Below, in pieces: positions 50,534 through 57,938 of a DNA stretch of 64,000 bases. The notes below the pieces were generated by a model. The model searched no databases and was not told where the DNA came from. It saw nothing but the letters and a program-made list of their open reading frames with translations. Position numbers and translations under genes: made by a program. Location of the stretch: assembly GCA_035468985.1 (NCBI GenBank), contig DATISF010000016.1:1-64000 (forward strand). Direction: 5' to 3'. Every line of letters starts with the position of its first letter. Within the stretch, counting starts at the first letter, position 1. The stretch is from DASVHS01 sp035468985 (GTDB taxonomy: Bacteria > Acidobacteriota > Thermoanaerobaculia > Gp7-AA8).

Positions 50534-51423
50534 CGCTGCGCGTTCTCTTCACGATCGCCATGTTCGTTGCTGCTTGCACCTGGCGCGAGCGGCTTTGTGA
50601 GCACTGGGCGTTGGAACAGAGAGAGACCATGCCCGAATCCGGCGCGCCGCAGATGGCTCTGGTGCGAACCTCTGCGCGACCGCCGATGAGAGTTGACACA
50701 CACGTTTTTCAACCGTCGTGCTTCAGTGAAGACTGCGTCATCTACGGCACGCATCGAGGCGGGGACGAACGCATCTTCGTGGTGTGTGGCGATCGTCGGC
50801 CGATTCAACTGAACGTGGCACGGGGCGAACTGGATGCCTGGCACTTCGGAACAGACGGCTTCGAAACCGATGGAGAGCCCGTTCTCACGCACGGAAAGCT
50901 CTATCAGCAGCGACGGCTCTTCAAAAGGAGTGCTCTCTTCACAGTCGCGATCGCGCAACCGGTAATCGAGAGCGATTGGGCCAAAGGGTCAGTTCGTACG
51001 CTCGATCCTGAGAGTGATTTGCTGCCGATCGACCCGAAGTCTGCAATCGCGAGAAAGATGCTGACGGCAGCGATCGCACGATCTGACGGCGCGATCGCGT
51101 CGGACCTCATCAAAGCTGGAACGGATATCGAAACGACAGACGACGACGGCCAGAAGCCGATCGTGCTTGCTGCACAGGCTGGCCTTCATGAGGTTGTGCG
51201 GAACCTGCTGGACGCTGGCGCCGACTCTTCCTCTCGCGACGTTCGAGGCGATGACGTGCTCATGATCGCGGTGAACCGCCATGACGTAGTGTTGGTGAAG
51301 ATACTTTTCGACAGACGCGGTGCGCTGCAAGTCGATCCGCGTGCTGCGTTACGCGTTGCATCTTCGCTCGGGCAGGACGACACGGTACCGATGCTTGAGG
51401 CATGGGCGCGCGAGTCACACTGA
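50530..51423 (+). CDS. Ankyrin-repeat lipoprotein, candidate immunity protein
   Basis: 297 residues. MTLRVLFTIAMFVAACTWRE gives a signal with an AAC lipobox. A middle region of about 150 residues is unassigned (HRGGDERIFVVCGDRRPIQL). The last 120 residues form ankyrin repeats: DGQKPIVLAAQAGLHEVVRN, then LLDAGADSSSRDVRGDDVLM and AVNRHDVVLVKILFDRRGAL. Ankyrin proteins are a known immunity type in polymorphic-toxin loci, usually cytoplasmic, so lipidation is unusual. It starts within the stop codon of the upstream orphan module, implying coupled synthesis. Confidence 0.75.
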   Translation: MTLRVLFTIAMFVAACTWRERLCEHWALEQRETMPESGAPQMALVRTSARPPMRVDTHVFQPSCFSEDCVIYGTHRGGDERIFVVCGDRRPIQLNVARGELDAWHFGTDGFETDGEPVLTHGKLYQQRRLFKRSALFTVAIAQPVIESDWAKGSVRTLDPESDLLPIDPKSAIARKMLTAAIARSDGAIASDLIKAGTDIETTDDDGQKPIVLAAQAGLHEVVRNLLDAGADSSSRDVRGDDVLMIAVNRHDVVLVKILFDRRGALQVDPRAALRVASSLGQDDTVPMLEAWARESH

Positions 51424-51424
51424 A

Positions 51425-51575
51425 GTGGCGACCGCGACGCCGACTCTCGTCAACGACTCCACGATCGAATGGGTCCTCCACAATGCGGACTGGCAGGCGC
51501 TCGTCAACGCGACGTTGCGCGACGGCGCTGGAGATCGGCATCGGCTCTTGCCGTTCGTCTGCGGTGTGTGGGGAC
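51425..51575 (+). pseudogene. Displaced copy of part of the giant Rhs gene
   Basis: ACGCCGACTCTCGTCAACGA at 51437 and the next 60-odd bases repeat 46541 onward almost exactly, including the TCCTCCACAATGC stretch. Similarity fades after the GGCATCGGCTC shared at the far end. One small length difference breaks the frame (GCGACGTTGCGCGACGG versus GCGACGGGCGCGACGG). It corresponds to the insertion domain of the Rhs core, not to the toxin, and has no start codon. It shows that an rhs 3' end once lay here. Confidence 0.88.
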
Positions 51576-51604
51576 GGATTCGAAGGTGCCGCACGTAGAT
51601 CGAT

Positions 51605-51803
51605 AGACACAGATCGCGGAACGAAGCGACACGTACGCCCGGCCGTGGTCAGTGATGCCCCGTTCCGCAGTGACGGCGTGCCGAGCGAACTGCGCGACAG
51701 CGTTCGGAAGGAACGTCGTTGCGGACTGCGCGCATTCGTCCGGCAGGATCTCCGCGGAGGTGAGCAGAGAGGCATCATCAATGGCAAGATGAATGAGCGA
51801 GAA
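51605..51803 (-). mobile_element. Fragment of an IS481-type transposase
   Basis: The minus strand reads FSLIHLAIDDASLLTSAEIL, then PDECAQSATTFLPNAVAQFA, RHAVTAERGITDHGRAYVSL. These match the integrase-core pattern (HLAIDD.SR..Y.E.LPDE...A..FL..A..WFA..G....R..TDNG..Y.S) of IS481 transposases, with the first two catalytic aspartates. The N-terminal helix-turn-helix, the final glutamate and the terminal repeats are missing. It abuts the displaced rhs piece, so an insertion probably helped to break up the array. Confidence 0.78.
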
Positions 51804-51891
51804 CCCCTTCTCTGGTGAGCCGGAGGGTCGACATGGTACTGAAGGAAAGAATGGCGACCGAGAAACCAAAATCAATGGCGGGGCCGAAATA

Positions 51892-52413
51892 TTGAAAATC
51901 GCCTTCTTGCTGTGCGCGCTGATGTGCGCGCGATCTGAATCGACGCCCGTGATGCGCTCGCGAGCGACAGACGATCGGTACATCCGAGGTTTCCTGCAAG
52001 CGTGGCTCGTGGCAGATAACGGGTCTGTACGACAGTACCTCAGCGAGCACTTCGATGTTCCGCTGCATGATCGCCCACAGTCAGCGTGGCCGCCATTCAT
52101 GCGGCCGTTACCGCCGAAAGAACGAGCACTTGGGTTCGCGGTGTCGTGCAATGGACGAAGATCACCGTGTAGTGATCTTTCGTCCTGCATTCGACGAGCA
52201 GTCGTCACGCAGGCCGGTTTGTATGACGTTCAGCGCGTGCGAGTGACAAGTGACATCGCGGATGAATTTCCGTCAGTTCGTGACCTGGTAGGTCAGGAGG
52301 TGATGCAGGTGGTATTCGTGCTTCGAGATTGCAACGTAGCGTGCTACGTGGTGATGGAGGTCGATGGCCGTGACGATCGCCGCGTTCGCAGCATCACCTA
52401 CATGGCCGGGTGA
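51892..52413 (+). CDS. Small secreted protein at the end of the toxin array, function unknown
   Basis: 173 residues if read from TTG 51892, which opens directly with a signal peptide (MKIAFLLCALMCARSES). An ATG at 51793 is in frame, but its extra 33 codons lie over the transposase fragment and look non-coding. The mature protein contains FLQAWLVADNGSVRQYLSEH, four or five cysteines and a final VVMEVDGRDDRRVRSITYMA strand, faintly like NTF2-type proteins, but no family is certain. Position suggests a further immunity-type or accessory protein. The 52414-52768 stretch behind it shows no convincing gene. Confidence 0.55.
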   Translation: MKIAFLLCALMCARSESTPVMRSRATDDRYIRGFLQAWLVADNGSVRQYLSEHFDVPLHDRPQSAWPPFMRPLPPKERALGFAVSCNGRRSPCSDLSSCIRRAVVTQAGLYDVQRVRVTSDIADEFPSVRDLVGQEVMQVVFVLRDCNVACYVVMEVDGRDDRRVRSITYMAG

Positions 52414-52768
52414 AGCGCCGGGTACTTAGCCGGTCCGCCGTCGACGGGATTGCGGCCGGGGCGAAAGCTCTACTCGCGACGTCGCCGCCCTGGTACGTGA
52501 TCGAGAGGACGCGGACGGCGATGACGTGTCAGCCAGCGCTCCGTGAGCTGCTTGTGCGTGATCAACGCGCACGAGGTGGCAGCATTCGGCAGCGAGGATC
52601 GACCGTGGAGCCTGAGAAGTTAGCGCCGAATCGCCCGTCGCGCGTTACTTTTCCTCCCAGTCCTCTCACTTGGCCGATGCCTCGGATTCCGGAGCGTGCG
52701 AGATCGTCCCCTCTACTTCCGTGACCCATCTCACACTCTTGCGACCCTCCCGCCCACCGGCACGCCCA

Positions 52769-53044
52769 TTGAACTATCCAATCACCGTGAACTGGGAACG
52801 GATCACCAGCCTCGACACGCCGTTCGCCACGGACGGCCGCGAATTTCAGGTCGTCGTCGAAGGCGAACAGCGGCGTGACGGGACATGGAGTGGGCGGGTC
52901 GTCTTCGTCGGTCCCGGCGCGCTTCGCCGGACCGGACAGGAGACTTCGCAGCCGAACCGGAGGGCCCTCCGCTATTGGGCCACCGGGCTCGAGCGCGTCT
53001 ACCTCGACGGGGCGTTCGCGCGTTCGAAGGAGAGTCAATCGTGA
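52769..53044 (+). CDS. Small hypothetical protein
   Basis: 91 residues from TTG 52769 (MNYPITVNWERITSLDTPFA); TTG 52670 is a longer alternative. No signal peptide or membrane helix. DGREFQVVVEGEQRRDGTWS and ETSQPNRRALRYWATGLERV look like an ordered soluble protein. The family is not recognised. It overlaps the next gene by four bases (GTGA). Confidence 0.55.
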   Translation: MNYPITVNWERITSLDTPFATDGREFQVVVEGEQRRDGTWSGRVVFVGPGALRRTGQETSQPNRRALRYWATGLERVYLDGAFARSKESQS

Positions 53045-53394
53045 TCTACCGCAATTCAGAGCTCATCGGGAACATGCACTGGACGCCCGACAGCAACCCC
53101 GCTGCCGGCACCGTCGCCCTGCAATTCCTCCTCGGCGAGCGCGAGCTGCTTCACCTCGCTCATGCGCGATCGAGCGCGATCGTCGCACTGACGGTGTTCC
53201 TCGAGAGCGCCGCGGACGCCGAAGTGCTCGTCGACCGCGCCTCGTCGGGCGACATCCGCGTCTCTTCGGCCGCGACCTCCGACACCCTCCTCCTCACCGG
53301 CAAGACCGCCGAGGTGCTTCGCTCCTACCTGGATGAGGAACCGGTGAGCATGCGCGACCGCGCGGACATGACCGTGCGGCGCCGCATCGCCTGA
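53041..53394 (+). CDS. Small hypothetical protein
   Basis: 117 residues from GTG 53041, overlapping the previous stop. The sequence is soluble and mixed alpha/beta (AGTVALQFLLGERELLHLAH; SAIVALTVFLESAADAEVLV) with a charged C-terminus (SMRDRADMTVRRRIA). No motif or family recognised. It belongs to a run of four short, closely packed genes between the toxin array and rpsT. Confidence 0.6.
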   Translation: MIYRNSELIGNMHWTPDSNPAAGTVALQFLLGERELLHLAHARSSAIVALTVFLESAADAEVLVDRASSGDIRVSSAATSDTLLLTGKTAEVLRSYLDEEPVSMRDRADMTVRRRIA

Positions 53395-53412
53395 GATCAG
53401 GAGAACAGACCC

Positions 53413-53568
53413 ATGCCGAGAGGCGACAAGAGCAAATCCACCGACAAAGAGAAGCGCCAGGCCGAACATCGGGAAGAAGGATACGAAGAGCGCTGCGTCT
53501 CCGAGAACGAAGCCGAGCACAGGGCCTGGGCGACCGTGAACGCCGTCCGCAAGGGCGGCGGCCGGTGA
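53413..53568 (+). CDS. Short basic protein of the plasmid-stabilization-protein-like family
   Basis: 51 residues, very hydrophilic. It begins MPRGDKSKSTDKEKRQAEHR, continues EEGYEERCVSENEAEHRAWA and ends in a Gly-rich tail. This pattern, with EHxEEGYExRGVSxxxAExRAWATVN, is common in short chromosomal proteins annotated as plasmid stabilization proteins, whose function is unproven. The stop overlaps the next GTG start. Confidence 0.75.
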   Translation: MPRGDKSKSTDKEKRQAEHREEGYEERCVSENEAEHRAWATVNAVRKGGGR

Positions 53569-53714
53569 TCCGCAAGCTCGCCTCGGGCGAGTACCGGCTC
53601 TACTCGCGCAAGAAGAATCCGAAGACGGGAAAGCGCCGCAACCTCGGGACATTCAAGTCGCTGGCTGCGGCGCAGAAGCACGAACGCGCGGTTCAATACT
53701 TCAAGAGGCACTGA
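53565..53714 (+). CDS. Short basic conserved protein
   Basis: 49 residues from GTG 53565 (GTGA overlap): MIRKLASGEYRLYSRKKNPK, then TGKRRNLGTFKSLAAAQKHE. The LYSRKxxPKTGKRRNLGTF pattern resembles the AP2-like/arm-type beta sheet that introduces small DNA-binding proteins, and similar 50-residue proteins occur widely without known role. It ends four bases before the rpsT terminator stem. Confidence 0.7.
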   Translation: MIRKLASGEYRLYSRKKNPKTGKRRNLGTFKSLAAAQKHERAVQYFKRH

Positions 53715-53717
53715 AAA

Positions 53718-53738
53718 GGGCCGGTTGAGAACCGGCCC
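53718..53738 (-). terminator. Rho-independent terminator of rpsT / tol-pal operon
   Basis: GGGCCGGTT, loop GAG, AACCGGCCC is a perfect nine-base stem. Read on the minus strand it is followed by TTTTC, a U-tract right after the rpsT stop at 53743. It may also stop plus-strand transcripts of the small genes, although no T-run follows on that side. Confidence 0.88.
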
Positions 53739-53742
53739 TGCG

Positions 53743-54006
53743 TTACTTTGCGGCGCGCTTGGCCGCGGCGGAGAGCCGCGACTTGTAGCGGTCGGCGGTG
53801 TTGTTCTTGATCAGGCCTTTCCGGGCGGCCTTGTCGATCTCGGAGAACCCGCTGCTCAGCACGTCCTTCAGGTCGCCGGCCCCGGCGGCCACCGTGCTGC
53901 GGGTCCTCTTCAGCGCGGATTTCAACCGCGATTTCCCGGCGCGGTTGCGCGCCTGTTTCTTTTCGGCCTGCCTGCGCTGCTTCTCGGCCGAGCGAATGTT
54001 CGCCAT
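53743..54006 (-). CDS. rpsT: 30S ribosomal protein S20
   Basis: 87 residues, the normal S20 length. It is strongly basic: MANIRSAEKQRRQAEKKQAR, then NRAGKSRLKSALKRTRSTVA, and KGLIKNNTADRYKSRLSAAA at the end. It binds 16S rRNA early in small-subunit assembly. It follows cpoB by 12 bases on the same strand and ends at a strong terminator, so it probably shares transcripts with the tol-pal genes. A GGAGAT site lies upstream of the ATG. Confidence 0.97.
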   Translation of the reverse strand: MANIRSAEKQRRQAEKKQARNRAGKSRLKSALKRTRSTVAAGAGDLKDVLSSGFSEIDKAARKGLIKNNTADRYKSRLSAAAKRAAK

Positions 54007-54018
54007 CTCGATCTCCTT

Positions 54019-54879
54019 CTATCTCGTCTCCACGCCGAGCTGCTTGAGTCTCTGGCGGGCGAGCGACGCTTCCTGCGAGCTCGGGTGTTCATGAACCACA
54101 TACTGCAGCTGAACGATTCCCTGAGCCTTCTCGCCGAGGTTGATGTAGGCGTAGCCCTTCTTCAGAAGCGCACCCGGAACCTTGTCCGACTGCGGGTACT
54201 TGGTGATGACGCTGTCAAACTGCGCGATGGCCTCCTGAAATTTCTTCTGGGAGAAGAGGCTCTCGCCGATCCAGTACGCGGCGTTGTCGGCCAGGTCTGA
54301 ATTCGGGTTCTGCTTGAGGAAGTCCGTGAAGCCGGCCACAGCCAGGTCGAAGTTGCCGCGCTGGTAGTCGCGGTAGGCGGTCTGGTACAGCTCCATCGGG
54401 TTGACGGTCGAGGTCGTCGTCGCGGCCGGGGCCGGAACGGTGACCTCGCTCATCGCCGGCGTGGGTCGAGCGGCCGGTTGAGAGCCGGCCTCCACACTTG
54501 TCGCAGGGGGCGGAACGACCGTGGCCGCGGCCGCGCGCGCCTTGAGCTCTTCGATGTCGTGCTGCGCCTGCGTGAGCTGCTGGGCGAGACGGTCGATGCG
54601 GTAGTTCGTCTGCTCGATCGTTCCCTGCGTGTTCTGAACGCGCTCGTCCATCTGATCGACTTTGGCGACCAGCGTGGCGTTCGACTTCAGGAGCTGTTCG
54701 GTCTGTTGGGCGATCTTCACGTTGACGTTCTGGACCTCCTCCTTGCCGGCGGTGGTCCGCTTCATGTTGGCGAGCTCGTTCTGCAGCTCGGAGACCTGCT
54801 GCTGCACCTTCTGGAGATCGCCCGACGTCGCGCAGCCGCCGGCGAGCGTCAGGGCGAGGAGGATGGCGGTCTTCTTCAT
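54019..54879 (-). CDS. cpoB: Tol-Pal accessory lipoprotein CpoB/YbgF-like
   Basis: 286 residues. MKKTAILLALTLAGGCATSG has a lipoprotein-type signal (AGGC), unlike the soluble E. coli protein. A trimerising coiled coil (VQQQVSELQNELANMKRTTA to about residue 110) and a Pro/Ala-rich linker follow. Three TPR repeats close the protein (YQTAYRDYQRGNFDLAVAGF; DNAAYWIGESLFSQKKFQEA; GALLKKGYAYINLGEKAQGI). CpoB links peptidoglycan synthesis to outer-membrane constriction with the Tol system. ATG 54879 overlaps the pal stop. Confidence 0.92.
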   Translation of the reverse strand: MKKTAILLALTLAGGCATSGDLQKVQQQVSELQNELANMKRTTAGKEEVQNVNVKIAQQTEQLLKSNATLVAKVDQMDERVQNTQGTIEQTNYRIDRLAQQLTQAQHDIEELKARAAAATVVPPPATSVEAGSQPAARPTPAMSEVTVPAPAATTTSTVNPMELYQTAYRDYQRGNFDLAVAGFTDFLKQNPNSDLADNAAYWIGESLFSQKKFQEAIAQFDSVITKYPQSDKVPGALLKKGYAYINLGEKAQGIVQLQYVVHEHPSSQEASLARQRLKQLGVETR

Positions 54880-55481
54880 CGGGGCGGGCTCACGATCACG
54901 AGGTGCGCGCGGCGGTTCTGCGCCCACGCCGTCTCGCTGTGCCCTTCGGCGAACGGACGCTCTTCGCCGTAGCTGATCGTCTTGATCCGTCCGGACTCGA
55001 CGCCGAGGGTGACGAGATAGTCGCGGGCGATCGACGCCCGGCGGTCGGCGAGGGCGAGGTTGTACTGCTCGGTGCCGCGCTCGTCGCAGTGGCCCTCGAT
55101 CAGGATGCCGTACGTCGGGTTCTGCTTGAGCCAGTTCGCGGAGGTGGTCAGCGCCGACTGCGCATCGGCGGTCAGCGTCGATTCGTCGTAGGCGAAGAAC
55201 GCATCCTTGATCAGACCGCGGCTCTGGACGGTCTGGTTGAGCGCCTCGATGTTGGCCGGCAGTGGCTCGACGCTCGGCTTGGGCGTCTCCTGCACGAAGT
55301 CGGTAGGCTGGGTATCGACCTTCGTCTCCGTCTCCGTCACAGGCACTGGCGGAACGGTGCTGGTTGCCTCGGTGGTCGTCGTCGGCGGCACGGCTTTCTT
55401 CTTCGAGGAACGGCAGGCCGGCACGAGCGCGGCGATGACGATCAAAAGACCTACGGAAAATCCTTTCAACATCTTATTCAT
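54876..55481 (-). CDS. pal: Peptidoglycan-associated lipoprotein Pal
   Basis: 201 residues. ATG 55481 has an AGGAGT site about ten bases upstream. The signal MNKMLKGFSVGLLIVIAALV ends in a PAC lipobox. A Thr/Pro-rich linker leads to an OmpA-like domain: AFFAYDESTLTADAQSALTT, then GILIEGHCDERGTEQYNLAL and ADRRASIARDYLVTLGV, with the Asp and Arg that grip meso-DAP. Pal tethers the outer membrane to peptidoglycan and binds TolB. It sits directly after tolB, as usual. Confidence 0.95.
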   Translation of the reverse strand: MNKMLKGFSVGLLIVIAALVPACRSSKKKAVPPTTTTEATSTVPPVPVTETETKVDTQPTDFVQETPKPSVEPLPANIEALNQTVQSRGLIKDAFFAYDESTLTADAQSALTTSANWLKQNPTYGILIEGHCDERGTEQYNLALADRRASIARDYLVTLGVESGRIKTISYGEERPFAEGHSETAWAQNRRAHLVIVSPPR

Positions 55482-55513
55482 GGGTACTTGACTCCTGTTC
55501 TCGATCATAACAA

Positions 55514-56797
55514 TCATTCGGCCTTCTTCGACCAGTCTGGTTCCTTGTTCTCACCCTCGGATGTGAGCTGCATCAAGTCGGTTCCCTCGACGCGCATGCG
55601 GTAGACCTGCCACTTGCCGCTGCGATTGGACTGGAATGCAATCCATTGGCCGTCGGGCGACCAGGTGGGTTGCTCGTTCGAGCCTTGGCCGGCGACGATG
55701 TGCGTCTCGCCGTTGATGACGTTGGCGATGCGGATCTGGAATCGCCCGTTGACGCGCGAGGTGTACGCGACGCGATCGCCGTCCGGCGACCACGTGGCGT
55801 CGTCGTTCCAGTCGCCGTCGTACGAGATGCGCTTCACGTTCGTACCGTCAGCCTGCATGATGTAGATCTGCGGCGAGCCGCTGCGGCCGGACGTGAACGA
55901 GATCTGCCGCCCGTTCGGGCTCCACTCCGGAGTCGACTCGATCGAGTACGTCGTGGTCAGCCGGCGCAGGTTGCTGCCGTCGTCTTTGATCAGGTAGATG
56001 TCGGGGTTGCCCATCGTCGATCCGACGAATGCGATGTCGTTGCCGGCCGGCGAGAACGTGGCCGAGGTGTTGAGGCCGAGGCCTGTTTTCAGGCGGATGC
56101 GCCCTCCGCCGCGGCGGTTGATGATGTACATGTCGCTCGAGCCGCCGGCGAACGACGTGTAGACCATGCGGTCGTTGTCCGGCGACCAGCTGGGGAGGAT
56201 GGTCAGGGCGTTGTGGTGGGTGATCTGCCGCTGGTTCGCGCCGTCCCAGTCCATCAGCCAGATCTCCCAATGCCCGCTGCGGTTCGACGCGAACGCCATT
56301 TGCGTGCGGAAGATGCCGGGCCGGCCGTTGACCGTGCGCAAGAGGTCGTTCGCCAGCATGTGGGCGGTGACCGTCAGTGCCGAGGCGGGGGAGCGATAGC
56401 GATGCAGCGGCTGCACCTGGCCGGCGCTGTCGAGCAGCGAGGCGTCGACGATGGTGTCCGATCCTTCCGCGAACACGTTCAGCCGGAGCATCATCTGCGC
56501 GTTGGCGTTCTTCAGTACATCCGGTGTTGGGGGGATGCCCGGCGGCAGCGGCGCGATGGCGAACACGCCGGAGTAGGCGATGTCGCGCGTCAGCGGCGCG
56601 AAGAACGGTTCGCGGATCGATTCGCCTTCGACCATCGCGGCATTCTTCGATGCGCTCGTCGGAATCGTGAGGTCGGGGAAAGGCACGGCGATGCGGACGA
56701 CGCTCGTGGCCTTGCTCGGATCGATCGTGACTCCGATGTTGGTCTGCGCGTGAACCGCCGGAACAGCGAACAGCAGAAGGATGAGAGATCGTTTCAT
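55514..56797 (-). CDS. tolB: Tol-Pal system protein TolB
   Basis: 427 residues. Sec signal MKRSLILLLFAVPAVHAQ, an N-terminal alpha/beta domain (about 20-160), then a six-bladed propeller of WD40-like PD40 repeats, for example ILPSWSPDNDRMVYTSFAGG, PEWSPNGRQISFTSGRSG and PTWSPDGQWIAFQSNRSGKW. TolB is periplasmic and shuttles between Pal and TolA. It overlaps the upstream TolA-like gene by four bases. Confidence 0.95.
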   Translation of the reverse strand: MKRSLILLLFAVPAVHAQTNIGVTIDPSKATSVVRIAVPFPDLTIPTSASKNAAMVEGESIREPFFAPLTRDIAYSGVFAIAPLPPGIPPTPDVLKNANAQMMLRLNVFAEGSDTIVDASLLDSAGQVQPLHRYRSPASALTVTAHMLANDLLRTVNGRPGIFRTQMAFASNRSGHWEIWLMDWDGANQRQITHHNALTILPSWSPDNDRMVYTSFAGGSSDMYIINRRGGGRIRLKTGLGLNTSATFSPAGNDIAFVGSTMGNPDIYLIKDDGSNLRRLTTTYSIESTPEWSPNGRQISFTSGRSGSPQIYIMQADGTNVKRISYDGDWNDDATWSPDGDRVAYTSRVNGRFQIRIANVINGETHIVAGQGSNEQPTWSPDGQWIAFQSNRSGKWQVYRMRVEGTDLMQLTSEGENKEPDWSKKAE

Positions 56798-57504
56798 CGA
56801 AATGTGAGGTGAACTCCGAGGTAAGTGCCCGCGTAACCGAACGGAAGGGGAGGAAGCGGGTTGGCTTCGAGGATCGCCCGCAACGCGGCGCGGTCGACGG
56901 CGTCGTTGCCGCTGGGAACTTCGGTCTTGGCGTCGCGGATCGTTCCGTCTCGCTCGATGACGAAGTAGACGACGGTGGTTGCGCCGGCGCCGATCTGCGG
57001 CCGGAACCAGTGCGTGCCGATCAGCGTTCGCATGCGGTCGATGTAAATCGTGTACGGGAAATCGCCACCTTCGAATGCGGCGCTGACCCCAGGTGCCGTC
57101 GCTGTCGCTCCGGCAGGTCGTTGATCGTTGGTCGTCGGTCGCGGGGGAGGGGCTGGATTCTCCGAACCTTTCTTCGATGATTTGCCGAACGGCGAGAGCG
57201 GGACCGTGTTCTTCTCCGGCGCTTTCTTCGTCTCTGCCGGTTTGACCGGCTCGGGCTTCGGGGGCTCGATGCGCGGCGGCGCGGCCGGCTTCGGCTCCGC
57301 CGGAGGCGCCACGACCGGCGCGGGCATCGGCGCGAAGCGGATGTTCAGCGTCGAGGCCACCTGCGGCGCTTCGGCGTGCATCGCCGCGTAGACCGCGGCG
57401 CCGGCGATCGCGCCGTGAAGAAGAATCGAGAGGACCACTCCGCCGGCTCCGCCAGTGTCGAGCCGGGCGCGCTGCGCCAGGACATCAGCGACGCGATCCT
57501 GCAT
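56794..57504 (-). CDS. TolA/TonB-like energy-transducing protein
   Basis: 236 residues: a cytoplasmic N-tip, one signal-anchor helix (GGVVLSILLHGAIAGAAVYA), a Pro/Lys-rich periplasm-spanning part (PPRIEPPKPEPVKPAETKKA) and a C-terminal TonB_C-type domain (VYFVIERDGTIRDAKTEVPS; AALRAILEANPLPPLPFGYA). By position between tolR and tolB it fills the TolA role, using proton-motive energy from TolQR to reach TolB/Pal. It is much shorter than enterobacterial TolA and lacks the long Ala/Lys helix, as is common outside Gammaproteobacteria. It overlaps tolR by 20 bases. Confidence 0.88.
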   Translation of the reverse strand: MQDRVADVLAQRARLDTGGAGGVVLSILLHGAIAGAAVYAAMHAEAPQVASTLNIRFAPMPAPVVAPPAEPKPAAPPRIEPPKPEPVKPAETKKAPEKNTVPLSPFGKSSKKGSENPAPPPRPTTNDQRPAGATATAPGVSAAFEGGDFPYTIYIDRMRTLIGTHWFRPQIGAGATTVVYFVIERDGTIRDAKTEVPSGNDAVDRAALRAILEANPLPPLPFGYAGTYLGVHLTFR

Positions 57505-57922
57505 CGGCCTCCCTCGGCTGCGTGACCATTCCGAGCTGTTCGACTCCGGCGCGGTTCATCACATCGAGGACTGCAACAACGCGGCCGTAGGGGACGCCGC
57601 GATCGGCCTCGAGCAGGGCGCGCTTCACGCGGCGCGCCCGCAGCATCGCCCCGAGGGTCATCTCGAGGTTGCGCGATCCGACGGCCACGCCGTCGACGTA
57701 AACCGCTCCGTTCGATGCCACCACGATCTTCGTCGGATTGTTCGACGCCAGCTCGAAGCTGCGCCCCTCGGCATGCGGGAGCTGAACCTCGAGCCCCTGC
57801 GTGAGCAGCGGCGCGGTCACCATGAAGATGACGAGCAGCACGAGCATGACGTCGACCAGCGGCGTGACGTTGATCTCGGCCATGTCACCGAGGTCATCTG
57901 TATCGAAGCTGCGGAACGCCAT
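57485..57922 (-). CDS. tolR: TolR/ExbD biopolymer transport protein
   Basis: 145 residues with a single N-terminal helix preceded by MAEINVTPLVDVMLVLLVIF, in which the conserved Asp of the proton channel lies in PLVDVML. A periplasmic ExbD domain follows (TKIVVASNGAVYVDGVAVGS; LLEADRGVPYGRVVAVLDVM). It forms the stator motor with TolQ. It is flanked by tolQ (16 bases upstream) and the TolA-like gene. Confidence 0.94.
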   Translation of the reverse strand: MAFRSFDTDDLGDMAEINVTPLVDVMLVLLVIFMVTAPLLTQGLEVQLPHAEGRSFELASNNPTKIVVASNGAVYVDGVAVGSRNLEMTLGAMLRARRVKRALLEADRGVPYGRVVAVLDVMNRAGVEQLGMVTQPREADAGSRR

Positions 57923-57938
57923 TGTTTTGTTAGACGGC

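Noticed and set aside
52410..52724. 104-codon frame starting with GTG overlapping the previous stop
   Set aside because: The overlap is suggestive, but the product ends in a Pro/Arg-rich stretch with no ordered pattern and runs into the start region of the next gene. I cannot support it as coding.
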